From positions 46,862-110,861 of the forward strand of contig JAZKXV010000002.1 in NCBI GenBank assembly GCA_045611785.1: 64,000 nt of DNA, in the 5' to 3' direction. The stretch is from JAFTYO01 sp045611785 (GTDB lineage: Bacteria > Pseudomonadota > Alphaproteobacteria > RF32 > CAG-239). The notes under the pieces are model-generated. The model had not been told where the DNA came from, ran no database searches, and saw only the letters and a program-made list of their open reading frames with translations. Shown here one piece after another: positions 33,621 through 41,514 of this stretch (the stretch's first letter is position 1; every line of letters starts with the position of its first letter). Both the position numbers and the translations under genes were made by a program.

Positions 33621-34060
33621 AAGTTTTCTCCTATCCAAGACTTTACAAATGCTCTCAATGTGTCATAATGTTCCTTATCATATATTTTATCATTTGGCAA
33701 ATAAGGACCATATACAAGCAATTCAGCAGCCTTTCCACCAAGCTGTTTTTTGCTTTTACAATTTAAAAATTTAACCCAATCATTACCAAAAAGAGAAATG
33801 GCTTCTTTATATTTATATAAGCATACCCTTCTCAATATTTCAGAGATTTTAATAGCCGAACTCAATTCATCTTTATCTGCTTTTTTTAACAACACCAAAG
33901 CATAATATTTTTTACTTTTACTTCTGATAAATTTAAAACTTTTATAAAAGGCATACGCAAATATCAACAATAAAATTATAAGCAACCAACCATAACCTAA
34001 AGGAAACAGCCATGTATCAACCGGAATATGTACATCTTTAAGCAACGGCAAGTTATTCAT
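33617..34060 (-). CDS. DUF4381-family membrane protein of the Bat operon
   Basis: 147 residues: proline-containing N terminus, one membrane segment (about 23-43), then a helical cytoplasmic domain with WVKFLN, the usual DUF4381 layout. These proteins sit upstream of batA in Bat/MoxR operons. Here it is the first gene of the unit; moxR and the DUF58 gene, normally just before it, are absent. Confidence 0.8.
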   Translation of the reverse strand: MNNLPLLKDVHIPVDTWLFPLGYGWLLIILLLIFAYAFYKSFKFIRSKSKKYYALVLLKKADKDELSSAIKISEILRRVCLYKYKEAISLFGNDWVKFLNCKSKKQLGGKAAELLVYGPYLPNDKIYDKEHYDTLRAFVKSWIGENL

Positions 34061-34142
34061 AGTTTTTATCCTTATTTTTTCATATAGATGTATAGTGTTC
34101 TTCTCTAAATATCAAGTACCTTATCGATAGTTTTTTAACAAC

Positions 34143-35093
34143 TTATAATCCTGTTCGTTGATTTAATTTCAACATATCTATAATTGAAAATATCATCATA
34201 AATTGATCATACACTTTATAAACTTGTTCTTCTCGCAAGTTAGTTTTTAGCAATGAACATGGCTCAAACATATCTTCTTTGGTGTTAATGGCAATCATTA
34301 CTTTAGAATCATAAAAACTAAATTGAATATCTTTTCCTTTATATGCCTCTTTTAATTTTAACATACGTTCCATAAATGCTGTTGTAAGCAAATATCTTGC
34401 TTCAATCTGATTTTCACTATATGCCTCAAACGCTTTTTCAAAAACGACATCTTCTAAAGCAACTTTCTCAAAGCCGCTTTTTTTGCTAAAACGATTTAAA
34501 ATTCCACGATCCTTGGTAACATATGTTTGATATAAAAATTTCTTATTCATATCTAATTCAAGCACAATACCAAAAAACATTGTTTCGTTATGCCTGCGTC
34601 CTTTGGAATCCACTCGAGTTTTAATCAACTTTTCTTCACAAACTCTAACTTGAACATCGTGATATGTACCATAAAAACAATCGTCTGTTTCAATTCTATC
34701 AAACTTAGGAAAAATATTGCTATCAATAATTTCATAATAGCTTAGACCTGCACCTTGTTTATAGCTAAAGCCTTCAAAAAATTTGATAAAAAGGTTCATT
34801 ATATCATTTTTCACCAACTTCTTATATATCTTAAATGGGCCACGCAATATAAATGCATTTACAGCAATGGCAAAGTAAGTCACATTTGCAGCCCATTCTT
34901 GGTCATATTCATTTACACACTTCCATGCAAACCATATAACCAACGGCAAGACAATTGCTGATATAGCTATAAGTCTTTTCAAATTAGCAAGGTATCTTTT
35001 TCTGACTTTTTCCTTATCCAACATTAAAGGATAAATATTACGCCAGTAATACTCATCAAAATCAGCTTTAGTTTTTTCAGTTTGTTGCGTCAT
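34143..35093 (-). CDS. DUF3137 membrane protein paired with LemA
   Basis: 316 residues with two membrane segments (about 45-62 and 70-88) and a soluble C-terminal domain. The YYEIIDSNIFPKFDRIETDDCFYGTYHD stretch at about 120-145 fits DUF3137 (PF11335), a family repeatedly found next to lemA in proteobacteria. The start overlaps the lemA stop (TAATG). Function unknown; likely a membrane partner of LemA. Confidence 0.8.
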   Translation of the reverse strand: MTQQTEKTKADFDEYYWRNIYPLMLDKEKVRKRYLANLKRLIAISAIVLPLVIWFAWKCVNEYDQEWAANVTYFAIAVNAFILRGPFKIYKKLVKNDIMNLFIKFFEGFSYKQGAGLSYYEIIDSNIFPKFDRIETDDCFYGTYHDVQVRVCEEKLIKTRVDSKGRRHNETMFFGIVLELDMNKKFLYQTYVTKDRGILNRFSKKSGFEKVALEDVVFEKAFEAYSENQIEARYLLTTAFMERMLKLKEAYKGKDIQFSFYDSKVMIAINTKEDMFEPCSLLKTNLREEQVYKVYDQFMMIFSIIDMLKLNQRTGL

Positions 35094-35683
35094 TAAAAGA
35101 ACTCTTTAGCATCAATTCTGTCTTTAGCTGCAGATTCTGCTTCAAAAAACGGCATATCAGCTTTTATACCTAACATTAACGCCAAAACATTGCCCGGGAA
35201 AATTTCAACCGCATTTTTCAAATCATTAACACTAGAATTGTAAAAACGACGAGCAGCCGCAATATGCTCTTCTACCTCATTAAAACTTTGCATAGCCTGA
35301 ACCATTGTCTGATTCGATTTTAAATCAGGATAATTTTCTACAGACACCCAAAATTCTTTTAATTTACTATCGATTAAATTATCTAAATCCATCATTTCTT
35401 TTGGAGAGCCATTAAATGATTTTTTCATAGCTTCTGTACGGAGCCTTACAATTTCTGTCATTAACCCTTTTTCGTGCTCCATAAATTTTTTAGCCATATT
35501 CAACATGTTAGGAATCAAATCGTAACGTTTCTTTAACTGAACATCAATTCCTGACATTGCTTCTTTAACTTTATTTTTCTTTTTAATAAGTGATGCATAT
35601 AAAAAGTACAATATAAGCACTGCTAAAAATATACCGGCTTTACTTATTAACAAAGAAATCCAAGATATAATTGCTTCTGACAT
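35093..35683 (-). CDS. lemA: LemA-family protein
   Basis: N-terminal membrane helix (about 13-31) followed by a long helical bundle with NKVKEAMSGIDVQLKKRYDLIPN and ARRFYNSSVNDLKNAVEIFPGN, both family signatures. 196 residues. The family has an extracytoplasmic N terminus and unclear role. GGAG lies before the ATG. First gene of a two-gene unit with DUF3137, divergent from the SpmAB fusion. Confidence 0.95.
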   Translation of the reverse strand: MSEAIISWISLLISKAGIFLAVLILYFLYASLIKKKNKVKEAMSGIDVQLKKRYDLIPNMLNMAKKFMEHEKGLMTEIVRLRTEAMKKSFNGSPKEMMDLDNLIDSKLKEFWVSVENYPDLKSNQTMVQAMQSFNEVEEHIAAARRFYNSSVNDLKNAVEIFPGNVLALMLGIKADMPFFEAESAAKDRIDAKEFF

Positions 35684-35780
35684 TTTAATCTCCTATAATA
35701 AATTTTTCTTATAGTATAAACCATTTTTATAATAAATCATTAATTTTTTACACATATCCTAATGATAAAAAGGAGATAAT

Positions 35781-37007
35781 ATGTTAAATATAATATTCGC
35801 AACATTTTTTTTGACATCATTTGTAGTTGCATGCATCCAAAGTTTATTATTTAACGACTACGAAATATGGACTTTACTGGTAAATGAACTTTTTAATTCA
35901 GCAAAATCTGCATTTACAATATCTATAAATCTTACAGGTATGTTATGCCTATGGTTAGGCTTATTAAAAATTGCCGAAAACTCCGGTTTAACCAATCTCT
36001 TAGCAAAAATTTTAAGACCCCTATTTAAAAAAATCATGCCTGAGATTCCTGAAAATCATCCCGCAATAGGATCAATCGTCATGAATATGGCTGCAAACAT
36101 ATTAGGTCTGGATAATGCGGCAACCCCTATGGGCTTAAAAGCAATGGAGCAGTTACAAGAACTAAATCCGCAAAAAGATACGGCCACCAATGCACAAATT
36201 ATGTTTATGGTAATTAACGCCTCTTCAGTTACTCTTATTCCTATTAGCATATTAATGTATCGCACCGAACTTGGTGCCTCAAACCCATGTTCTGTATTTA
36301 TACCTATCTTAATTGCTACATCATTATCCACCCTTGCTGGATTTTTAAGCGTAGCGTTTACTCAAAAAATTTCTATATTTAACAAAACCATACTTATATA
36401 TATAGGCGGATTTGCGTGTTTAATTTTATCTATTGCATATTATTTTCATTCTTTACCAAGCGATACTCGTCTTACATTTTCCACCAACATAGGTAACTTT
36501 ATTTTATTTTTCATCATATCTCTTTTTATGGTTGCCGGTGTAATAAGAAAAATTAATGTCTACGAGACATTTATTGAAGGGGCAAAAGAAGGGTTTAACA
36601 TTGCAATAAAAATAATCCCTTACCTTGTTGCCATGCTCACAGCCATAGCTGTATTTAGAACATCAGGACTTATGCAATATTTAACTGACATAATCGAATT
36701 TGTACTACAAAAATTCAATCTGGATACAACCTTTGTTGCGGCATTGCCAACTGCATTAATGAAACCGTTGTCAGGCAGCGGAGCAAGAGCAATGATGATT
36801 GAAACATTAAACACATATGGCGCAGATAGCTTTCAAGGTTTTGTTTCTTCAGTCATACAAGGTTCAACAGAAACCACATTTTACGTATTAGCGGTATATT
36901 TTGGCGCAGTAAAAATAAGCAAAACCCGTCACGCATTACCTTGTGCCTTATTTGCAGATTTTGTTGGTATAGTAACAGCCATATTTTTATCATATATGTT
37001 TTATTAA
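35781..37007 (+). CDS. SpmA-SpmB fusion, nucleoside-recognition/gate-domain transporter
   Basis: 408 residues with about ten membrane segments and two Gate (PF07670) domains, one in each half. The first half holds the SpmA-like GMLCLWLGLLKIAENSGL and NILGLDNAATPMGLKAM; the second half is SpmB-like with KPLSGSGARAMM and VIQGSTETTFYVLAVYFG. Separate spmA and spmB in Firmicutes act in spore core dehydration. Fused copies in non-sporulating proteobacteria are presumed transporters of unknown substrate. AGGAG before the ATG. dtd follows 11 bp later. Confidence 0.9.
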   Translation: MLNIIFATFFLTSFVVACIQSLLFNDYEIWTLLVNELFNSAKSAFTISINLTGMLCLWLGLLKIAENSGLTNLLAKILRPLFKKIMPEIPENHPAIGSIVMNMAANILGLDNAATPMGLKAMEQLQELNPQKDTATNAQIMFMVINASSVTLIPISILMYRTELGASNPCSVFIPILIATSLSTLAGFLSVAFTQKISIFNKTILIYIGGFACLILSIAYYFHSLPSDTRLTFSTNIGNFILFFIISLFMVAGVIRKINVYETFIEGAKEGFNIAIKIIPYLVAMLTAIAVFRTSGLMQYLTDIIEFVLQKFNLDTTFVAALPTALMKPLSGSGARAMMIETLNTYGADSFQGFVSSVIQGSTETTFYVLAVYFGAVKISKTRHALPCALFADFVGIVTAIFLSYMFY

Positions 37008-37018
37008 AGGAGTATTTT

Positions 37019-37456
37019 ATGAAAGCATTATTACAAAGAGTAAAAAAAGCATCTGTAACTGTTAACAACCAACTGGTTTCATCTATTAACCAAGGATTAT
37101 TAATTTTTTTAGGTGTTGAAAAAAATGATACAGAGTTAAATGCTGATTATTTAGCAAAAAAAGTTGTTAACTTACGTATTTTTGAAGATGAAAATCAAAA
37201 AATGAATTTATCCGTTAAAGATATTAAAGGAGAAGTATTGGTCGTTTCACAATTTACTCTTGCCGGAGATACCTCCAGAGGAAACAGACCGGGTTTTGAT
37301 AACGCAGCAAAGCCTGAAGTTGCAAAAAAACTATATGAATACTTTACAAAACAAATTACTGATTATGATATAGTTACGCAAAACGGCATATTTCAAGCAG
37401 ACATGCAAGTAAAATTAATAAATGACGGACCTGTAACGTTTATGCTTGAAAAATAA
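37019..37456 (+). CDS. dtd: D-aminoacyl-tRNA deacylase
   Basis: Hydrolyses D-aminoacyl-tRNAs to keep D-amino acids out of proteins. Signatures: SQFTLAGD with the catalytic Thr/Gln region, NRPGF, and the Gly-cis-Pro motif INDGPVTF near the C terminus. 145 residues from ATG 37019, which has AAAGGAG upstream; a longer in-frame start would lie inside the preceding gene. Confidence 0.96.
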   Translation: MKALLQRVKKASVTVNNQLVSSINQGLLIFLGVEKNDTELNADYLAKKVVNLRIFEDENQKMNLSVKDIKGEVLVVSQFTLAGDTSRGNRPGFDNAAKPEVAKKLYEYFTKQITDYDIVTQNGIFQADMQVKLINDGPVTFMLEK

Positions 37457-37458
37457 GC

Positions 37459-38352
37459 TTAATCTATAGCTCTACCAAGCGTTTTATCTTCTAGTTTTTG
37501 TTGTTCTTTATTCTCAATTTTACGTACCAAACCATCACCGGCTTGTTCAACAAGTTTTGAAATTAAACGTGAAGCAATTTGTTGATTATCTTCTTCTGCG
37601 CCGAATAAAACAAACCTGTTTTGATATTCGCTTACAACTTCTTTTTCTAAACCGGTAATCTCAAGAACAAGAGCCATATGCAATCTTTTATTACTTGCAT
37701 CAAGGGCATCAATTTTTGCTTTTAATACCTTAGGAGTAACAACATAATCAGCCACTTCTTCATCTTCAGTTAAATAAAAATACGGATTATTATCGATATA
37801 TTTTTTTAACACATTTGCATATTTAACAGACTTACTTCCGTTAAAATATTCTAACTGTTTAACATGAACCAAAGCTAAGCTTTCTGAATTAGTTGGCTTA
37901 ATTTTAACCTCTTGTTGCACATTTTCTACAATTTGCTTTAATTCTTGCGCTTCTACTTCTTTAGGTTTATCATCTTTTTGAAATTCAGATTTAACAGCAT
38001 CAATGCTGTCGATTAAAATTTTTCCTCGAGCCTCAACACAAACTTTTTCTTCATCATCTTGCAGAGTTTTAATTGATAAATCTTCAATATATTCATCAAC
38101 AAAACGATAAACCATTACATTAAAATCATGATCATTTAAGTTTTTTTCTTCTTCTTTTAGCTCTTCTAATTTTTTAACAGCCAAGAATGTTGCTTTATCT
38201 GAAGCACGCAAACGCACGCTTGATTTACTTTCGCCGTTCATAATTTTTTCACATGATTGTGCAAAAATTTCCACAACGTTTTGATTGGCGTACGCACTAT
38301 TTACACCGATAAAAGAAACCAAAATTAAAAACAAAAACCTTACTATAACCAT
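37459..38352 (-). CDS. exported protein, possible LPP20/FlgT-like N-terminal fold
   Basis: 297 residues with a signal peptide ending AYA. The first mature part (about 25-120) has the alternating helix-strand pattern of LPP20/FlgT_N domains (SVRLRASDKATFLAVKKL...YIEDL...VCVEARGKI). The second part (about 165-290) resembles a small alpha/beta domain (NNPYFYLTEDEEVADYVVTPKVLKAKID). Two cysteines (SCEKI, KVCVEA) could form a disulfide. It overlaps the upstream lipoprotein gene by 10 bp and ends 2 bp from convergent dtd. Family assignment is weak; the pair may act together at the outer membrane. Confidence 0.7.
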   Translation of the reverse strand: MVIVRFLFLILVSFIGVNSAYANQNVVEIFAQSCEKIMNGESKSSVRLRASDKATFLAVKKLEELKEEEKNLNDHDFNVMVYRFVDEYIEDLSIKTLQDDEEKVCVEARGKILIDSIDAVKSEFQKDDKPKEVEAQELKQIVENVQQEVKIKPTNSESLALVHVKQLEYFNGSKSVKYANVLKKYIDNNPYFYLTEDEEVADYVVTPKVLKAKIDALDASNKRLHMALVLEITGLEKEVVSEYQNRFVLFGAEEDNQQIASRLISKLVEQAGDGLVRKIENKEQQKLEDKTLGRAID

Positions 38353-39080
38353 TTTTCTGAATTTTCTGCTTTCTTAACTATTTCCACCCATTGTCCGATA
38401 ACATTATTTTCTTTATCAAACAATGTTGCTTCATATTTAATTGCCGGAACAGTTTTACTAGGAGTGTCAAACCATTCTGCTGATGTTTTCAACACATAAT
38501 CATTGTTATTTTCATCATCGGTTAATGCATATGTAAAAGAAGATAACACCTGATTTTTAATTGTTGTAACCCCCTGTTGAGCGCCACCGGGTAAGTCTTC
38601 ATTAAGGAGATCTGTCGGCATCAAATAAAGCAATACGTTTGGTTTTTCACTATAAACTTTAACTGTGTCTTTTATAAAGTTGTTAAACACTCTTGATGCT
38701 GCAAGTTCATATGCTTCAGGCATACTCGGAACAGTTTCCGCAACAGTTTTCTCAACAACTTGATGTGTAGAAACTTCACATTCACCGCAACCACAGTTTA
38801 TTTTCTGAGTATCGTTAGGACAATTTCTTTTTGTTTTTTCTTCTACCACGACTTTGATACGAGGACGCAAAACTTCGCGGGTAATTGTAGGTGCATTAGC
38901 ACATTTGCATGAATCAAACACTGTTGAGTTACAAGTTTGAACAACAGTTGTCGGCAACATAAAAGTTTCTGCTTGATACATATCAGGCACAAGCTCTTCC
39001 TGACAACAACCACAATCATCATAGTTTGCAGAGCAAGCAGCCAATACAAACACAAAACCTGATAGAAGTACTTTTTTCAA
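38343..39080 (-). CDS. cysteine-rich lipoprotein, LpoB/CsgG-like C-terminal domain suspected
   Basis: 245 residues with the lipobox LAAC (Cys16). A cysteine-dense N-terminal stretch follows (DDCGCCQEE, CKCAN, CGCGEC; about 20-110). The C-terminal domain (about 125-245) has an LpoB/CsgG-like layout: FNNFI...PNVLLYLMPTDLL...VLKTSAEW...YEATLFDKENNVIGQWVEIVKKAE. That resemblance is by eye only. Translation starts at TTG 39080 with GGAG 7 nt upstream. The end overlaps the next gene by 10 bp. Possible role as outer-membrane activator or scaffold; uncertain. Confidence 0.7.
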   Translation of the reverse strand: MKKVLLSGFVFVLAACSANYDDCGCCQEELVPDMYQAETFMLPTTVVQTCNSTVFDSCKCANAPTITREVLRPRIKVVVEEKTKRNCPNDTQKINCGCGECEVSTHQVVEKTVAETVPSMPEAYELAASRVFNNFIKDTVKVYSEKPNVLLYLMPTDLLNEDLPGGAQQGVTTIKNQVLSSFTYALTDDENNNDYVLKTSAEWFDTPSKTVPAIKYEATLFDKENNVIGQWVEIVKKAENSEKWL

Positions 39081-39205
39081 TGTTATTCTCCTTTTTACAT
39101 TATTTTTTTACATAATAAACAACTTGTTTTATCTTGTAAATATATATTTGCTTTTTTAAATAAAATAATATAACCTTGCCTGAAATTGAACTGGAAATAA
39201 AAAAT

Positions 39206-39646
39206 ATGGTTATAACATTCACAGCAATATTAGTGTCGCTTTTATTTTTAATTAGACCATTACAAAAAAACACATTTTATATCTTGCACCTGGCTTTTGT
39301 TATTGGTGCAGCCTGGTATACGGAAAATTATATTTTTAAAGCAACTCCATTCATGTACAAAACATTTATGCTGTTTATTCCATATCATTTAGCATCTATT
39401 AATTTAGTAACCATAATTGCATATGGTTCAGATAAAAGAGCAGCAAAAAAAGGAAATTGGAGAGTTCCCGAAATAACTTTGCACACTCTTGAGCTTTTAG
39501 GCGGTTGGATTGGGGCATTCATTGCTCAAAAAATTTTCCGACACAAAACAAGAAAAAAAAGTTATCAAACCATGTTTTGGTTGATGCTTGTTTTTCAAAT
39601 CAGCATTATATATTATATATTAAATTTTTTACACATAATAAAATAA
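39206..39646 (+). CDS. DUF1294-family small membrane protein
   Basis: About 146 residues with four membrane segments and the DUF1294 (PF06961) core YGSDKRAAKKGNWRVPEITL...ELLGGWIGAFIAQKIFRHK. Function unknown. I prefer ATG 39206 (GGA 10 nt upstream) to the in-frame TTG at 39176, which has no ribosome site. msbA-like gene starts 9 bp later. Confidence 0.85.
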   Translation: MVITFTAILVSLLFLIRPLQKNTFYILHLAFVIGAAWYTENYIFKATPFMYKTFMLFIPYHLASINLVTIIAYGSDKRAAKKGNWRVPEITLHTLELLGGWIGAFIAQKIFRHKTRKKSYQTMFWLMLVFQISIIYYILNFLHIIK

Positions 39647-39655
39647 GGTACTACA

Positions 39656-41422
39656 ATGGCAAAACATCAACCTATAGAATTAAAAATGAGTTTTCACGAA
39701 CACTACGTGGCTATGTGGCCTTTTATAAAGCCATATACTTTAAGAGCATTACTTGCTATTTTAATAAGTATACCGATTGGAGCTCTTGATTCTGTTGTCG
39801 CTCTGTCATTAAAACCATACATGGATATTGTTTTAGTAGATAAGTCTGCTCAATCTCCCGCCTACATACCTGTTTTAATTGTGGCTTTCACAACCGTTCA
39901 AGGATGTTTAAACTATGCTGCAACATACCTTAACACTTGGGTCGGAACCAAAATAAACCACGACTTGAAACGTTATTTATTCAACAAGCTGCTTTGCTTA
40001 GAAACATCTTATTTTGATAATCACGATTCGGGAGTTATCATTCAAAGATTTGATTCTGATAGCAACATCGCATGCAGCGGATTATTAGATAATTTGAAAA
40101 CATTTATATCCAGATTTTTCTCTTCCATATCTTTAATATGCGTTTTATTTTATAACTCATGGCAACTTGCCATTATTGCTGTTACCGTTCTTATTTGTGC
40201 GCTCATGCCATTATCATCGGTTAAACGTCGTATAAAAAAATCCATTACTCAAAACGTTCAAGAAACTACAAAAATTTATACCAATTATAATGAAACCCAT
40301 AATGGTAACAAAACCATTGCATCATACAACATGCAAAAATTTATTTATAACAAATTTAACAGTGCCTTAATTAAAGTTTTCAAGCTAACCATGAAGGTCG
40401 TACAAAAAACCGGATGGATGACACCTTTAATGCACGTTATTGTTTCTGCAGGTATCGGTTTTGTAATTTGGTATGGTAGCACGCTCATTGTTGAAGGCAC
40501 AATTTCTGCCGGAAACTTTGTTTCTTTCATCACTGCCTTAATTTTGCTTTATACTCCAATCAAGAGCATTGGTAAAAGCTTTAACAACGTTCAAATATCT
40601 TTCTTGGCTATCGAAAGAATTATTGAACTCATAAATTTAATTCCTACAATACAAGATTGTGAAAATCCAAAAACTTTAAACACAATCAACAAAGAAATTA
40701 CATTTAAGGATGTAACTTTCTCTTATGTCAATGATTGTCCTGTTTTAAAAAATGTTAACTTAACCGTTAAATCAGGCAGCAACGTGGCCATTGTCGGTAA
40801 CTCAGGCGGCGGCAAAACCACTTTAGTTAATCTTTTGCCACGTTTTTACGAAGTAACCGGAGGCCAAATCTTAATTGATGGCACAAATATTAAAGAATAT
40901 TCTTTAGAATCTTTAAGAAACAACATAGCTGTAGTTTTCCAAGACAACTTCTTATTCTCCGGCACAATTCGTGACAACATTTTATACGGCAAACCTCAAG
41001 CTTCCGAGCAAGAAATTGAAAATGTTTTGAAACTGGTATACTTAGACGAGTTTGTAAAAGGACTGGAAAACGGTTTAGATACCGAAATCGGCGAAAGAGG
41101 CACACTTCTTTCAGGAGGTCAAAAACAACGTATTGCCATTGCAAGGGCCTTAATTAAAGATGCTCCTATTGTAATTTTAGACGAAGCGACTTCAGCTCTT
41201 GATAATAAATCTGAAGCGGTTGTACAAAAAGCTATTGAAAACTTAATGAAAAACAGAACAGTTTTTGTAATTGCACACCGCTTATCAACCATTAAAAATG
41301 CTGAACAGATAATTGTTATGAACGATGGTCAAATTGTTGAGCAAGGAACGCATGAAGAACTGCTAAAAAGTTCAGTCGGAGCATATTCAATATTATATAA
41401 CGCTCAATTTAAGAACAAATAA
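39656..41422 (+). CDS. MsbA-type ABC exporter (membrane and ATPase domains fused)
   Basis: 588 residues: six membrane segments in the first 320 residues, then an ABC domain with Walker A VGNSGGGKTT, Q-loop FQDNFLFSGTIRDNI, signature LLSGGQKQRIAIARAL, Walker B IVILDEATSALD and H-loop IAHRLST. This architecture flips lipid A-core (MsbA) or other lipids and drugs across the inner membrane. The essential lipid A flippase is the likeliest role, but no lpxK or kdtA is adjacent to confirm it. AAGG before the ATG. Confidence 0.88.
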   Translation: MAKHQPIELKMSFHEHYVAMWPFIKPYTLRALLAILISIPIGALDSVVALSLKPYMDIVLVDKSAQSPAYIPVLIVAFTTVQGCLNYAATYLNTWVGTKINHDLKRYLFNKLLCLETSYFDNHDSGVIIQRFDSDSNIACSGLLDNLKTFISRFFSSISLICVLFYNSWQLAIIAVTVLICALMPLSSVKRRIKKSITQNVQETTKIYTNYNETHNGNKTIASYNMQKFIYNKFNSALIKVFKLTMKVVQKTGWMTPLMHVIVSAGIGFVIWYGSTLIVEGTISAGNFVSFITALILLYTPIKSIGKSFNNVQISFLAIERIIELINLIPTIQDCENPKTLNTINKEITFKDVTFSYVNDCPVLKNVNLTVKSGSNVAIVGNSGGGKTTLVNLLPRFYEVTGGQILIDGTNIKEYSLESLRNNIAVVFQDNFLFSGTIRDNILYGKPQASEQEIENVLKLVYLDEFVKGLENGLDTEIGERGTLLSGGQKQRIAIARALIKDAPIVILDEATSALDNKSEAVVQKAIENLMKNRTVFVIAHRLSTIKNAEQIIVMNDGQIVEQGTHEELLKSSVGAYSILYNAQFKNK

Positions 41423-41442
41423 GCGTTTATCATATTTTTTGT

Positions 41443-41471
41443 TTGCAAAACTCATTTAATTTATGTATAAT
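41443..41471 (+). promoter_or_regulatory. promoter of the 747-aa repeat protein
   Basis: TTGCAA at 41443-41448, 17-nt spacer, perfect TATAAT at 41466-41471, giving a leader of about 36 nt. Confidence 0.75.
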
Positions 41472-41514
41472 AGATACATAGAAATATACGCGTTTTATTT
41501 TTATGGAGTTTGCT

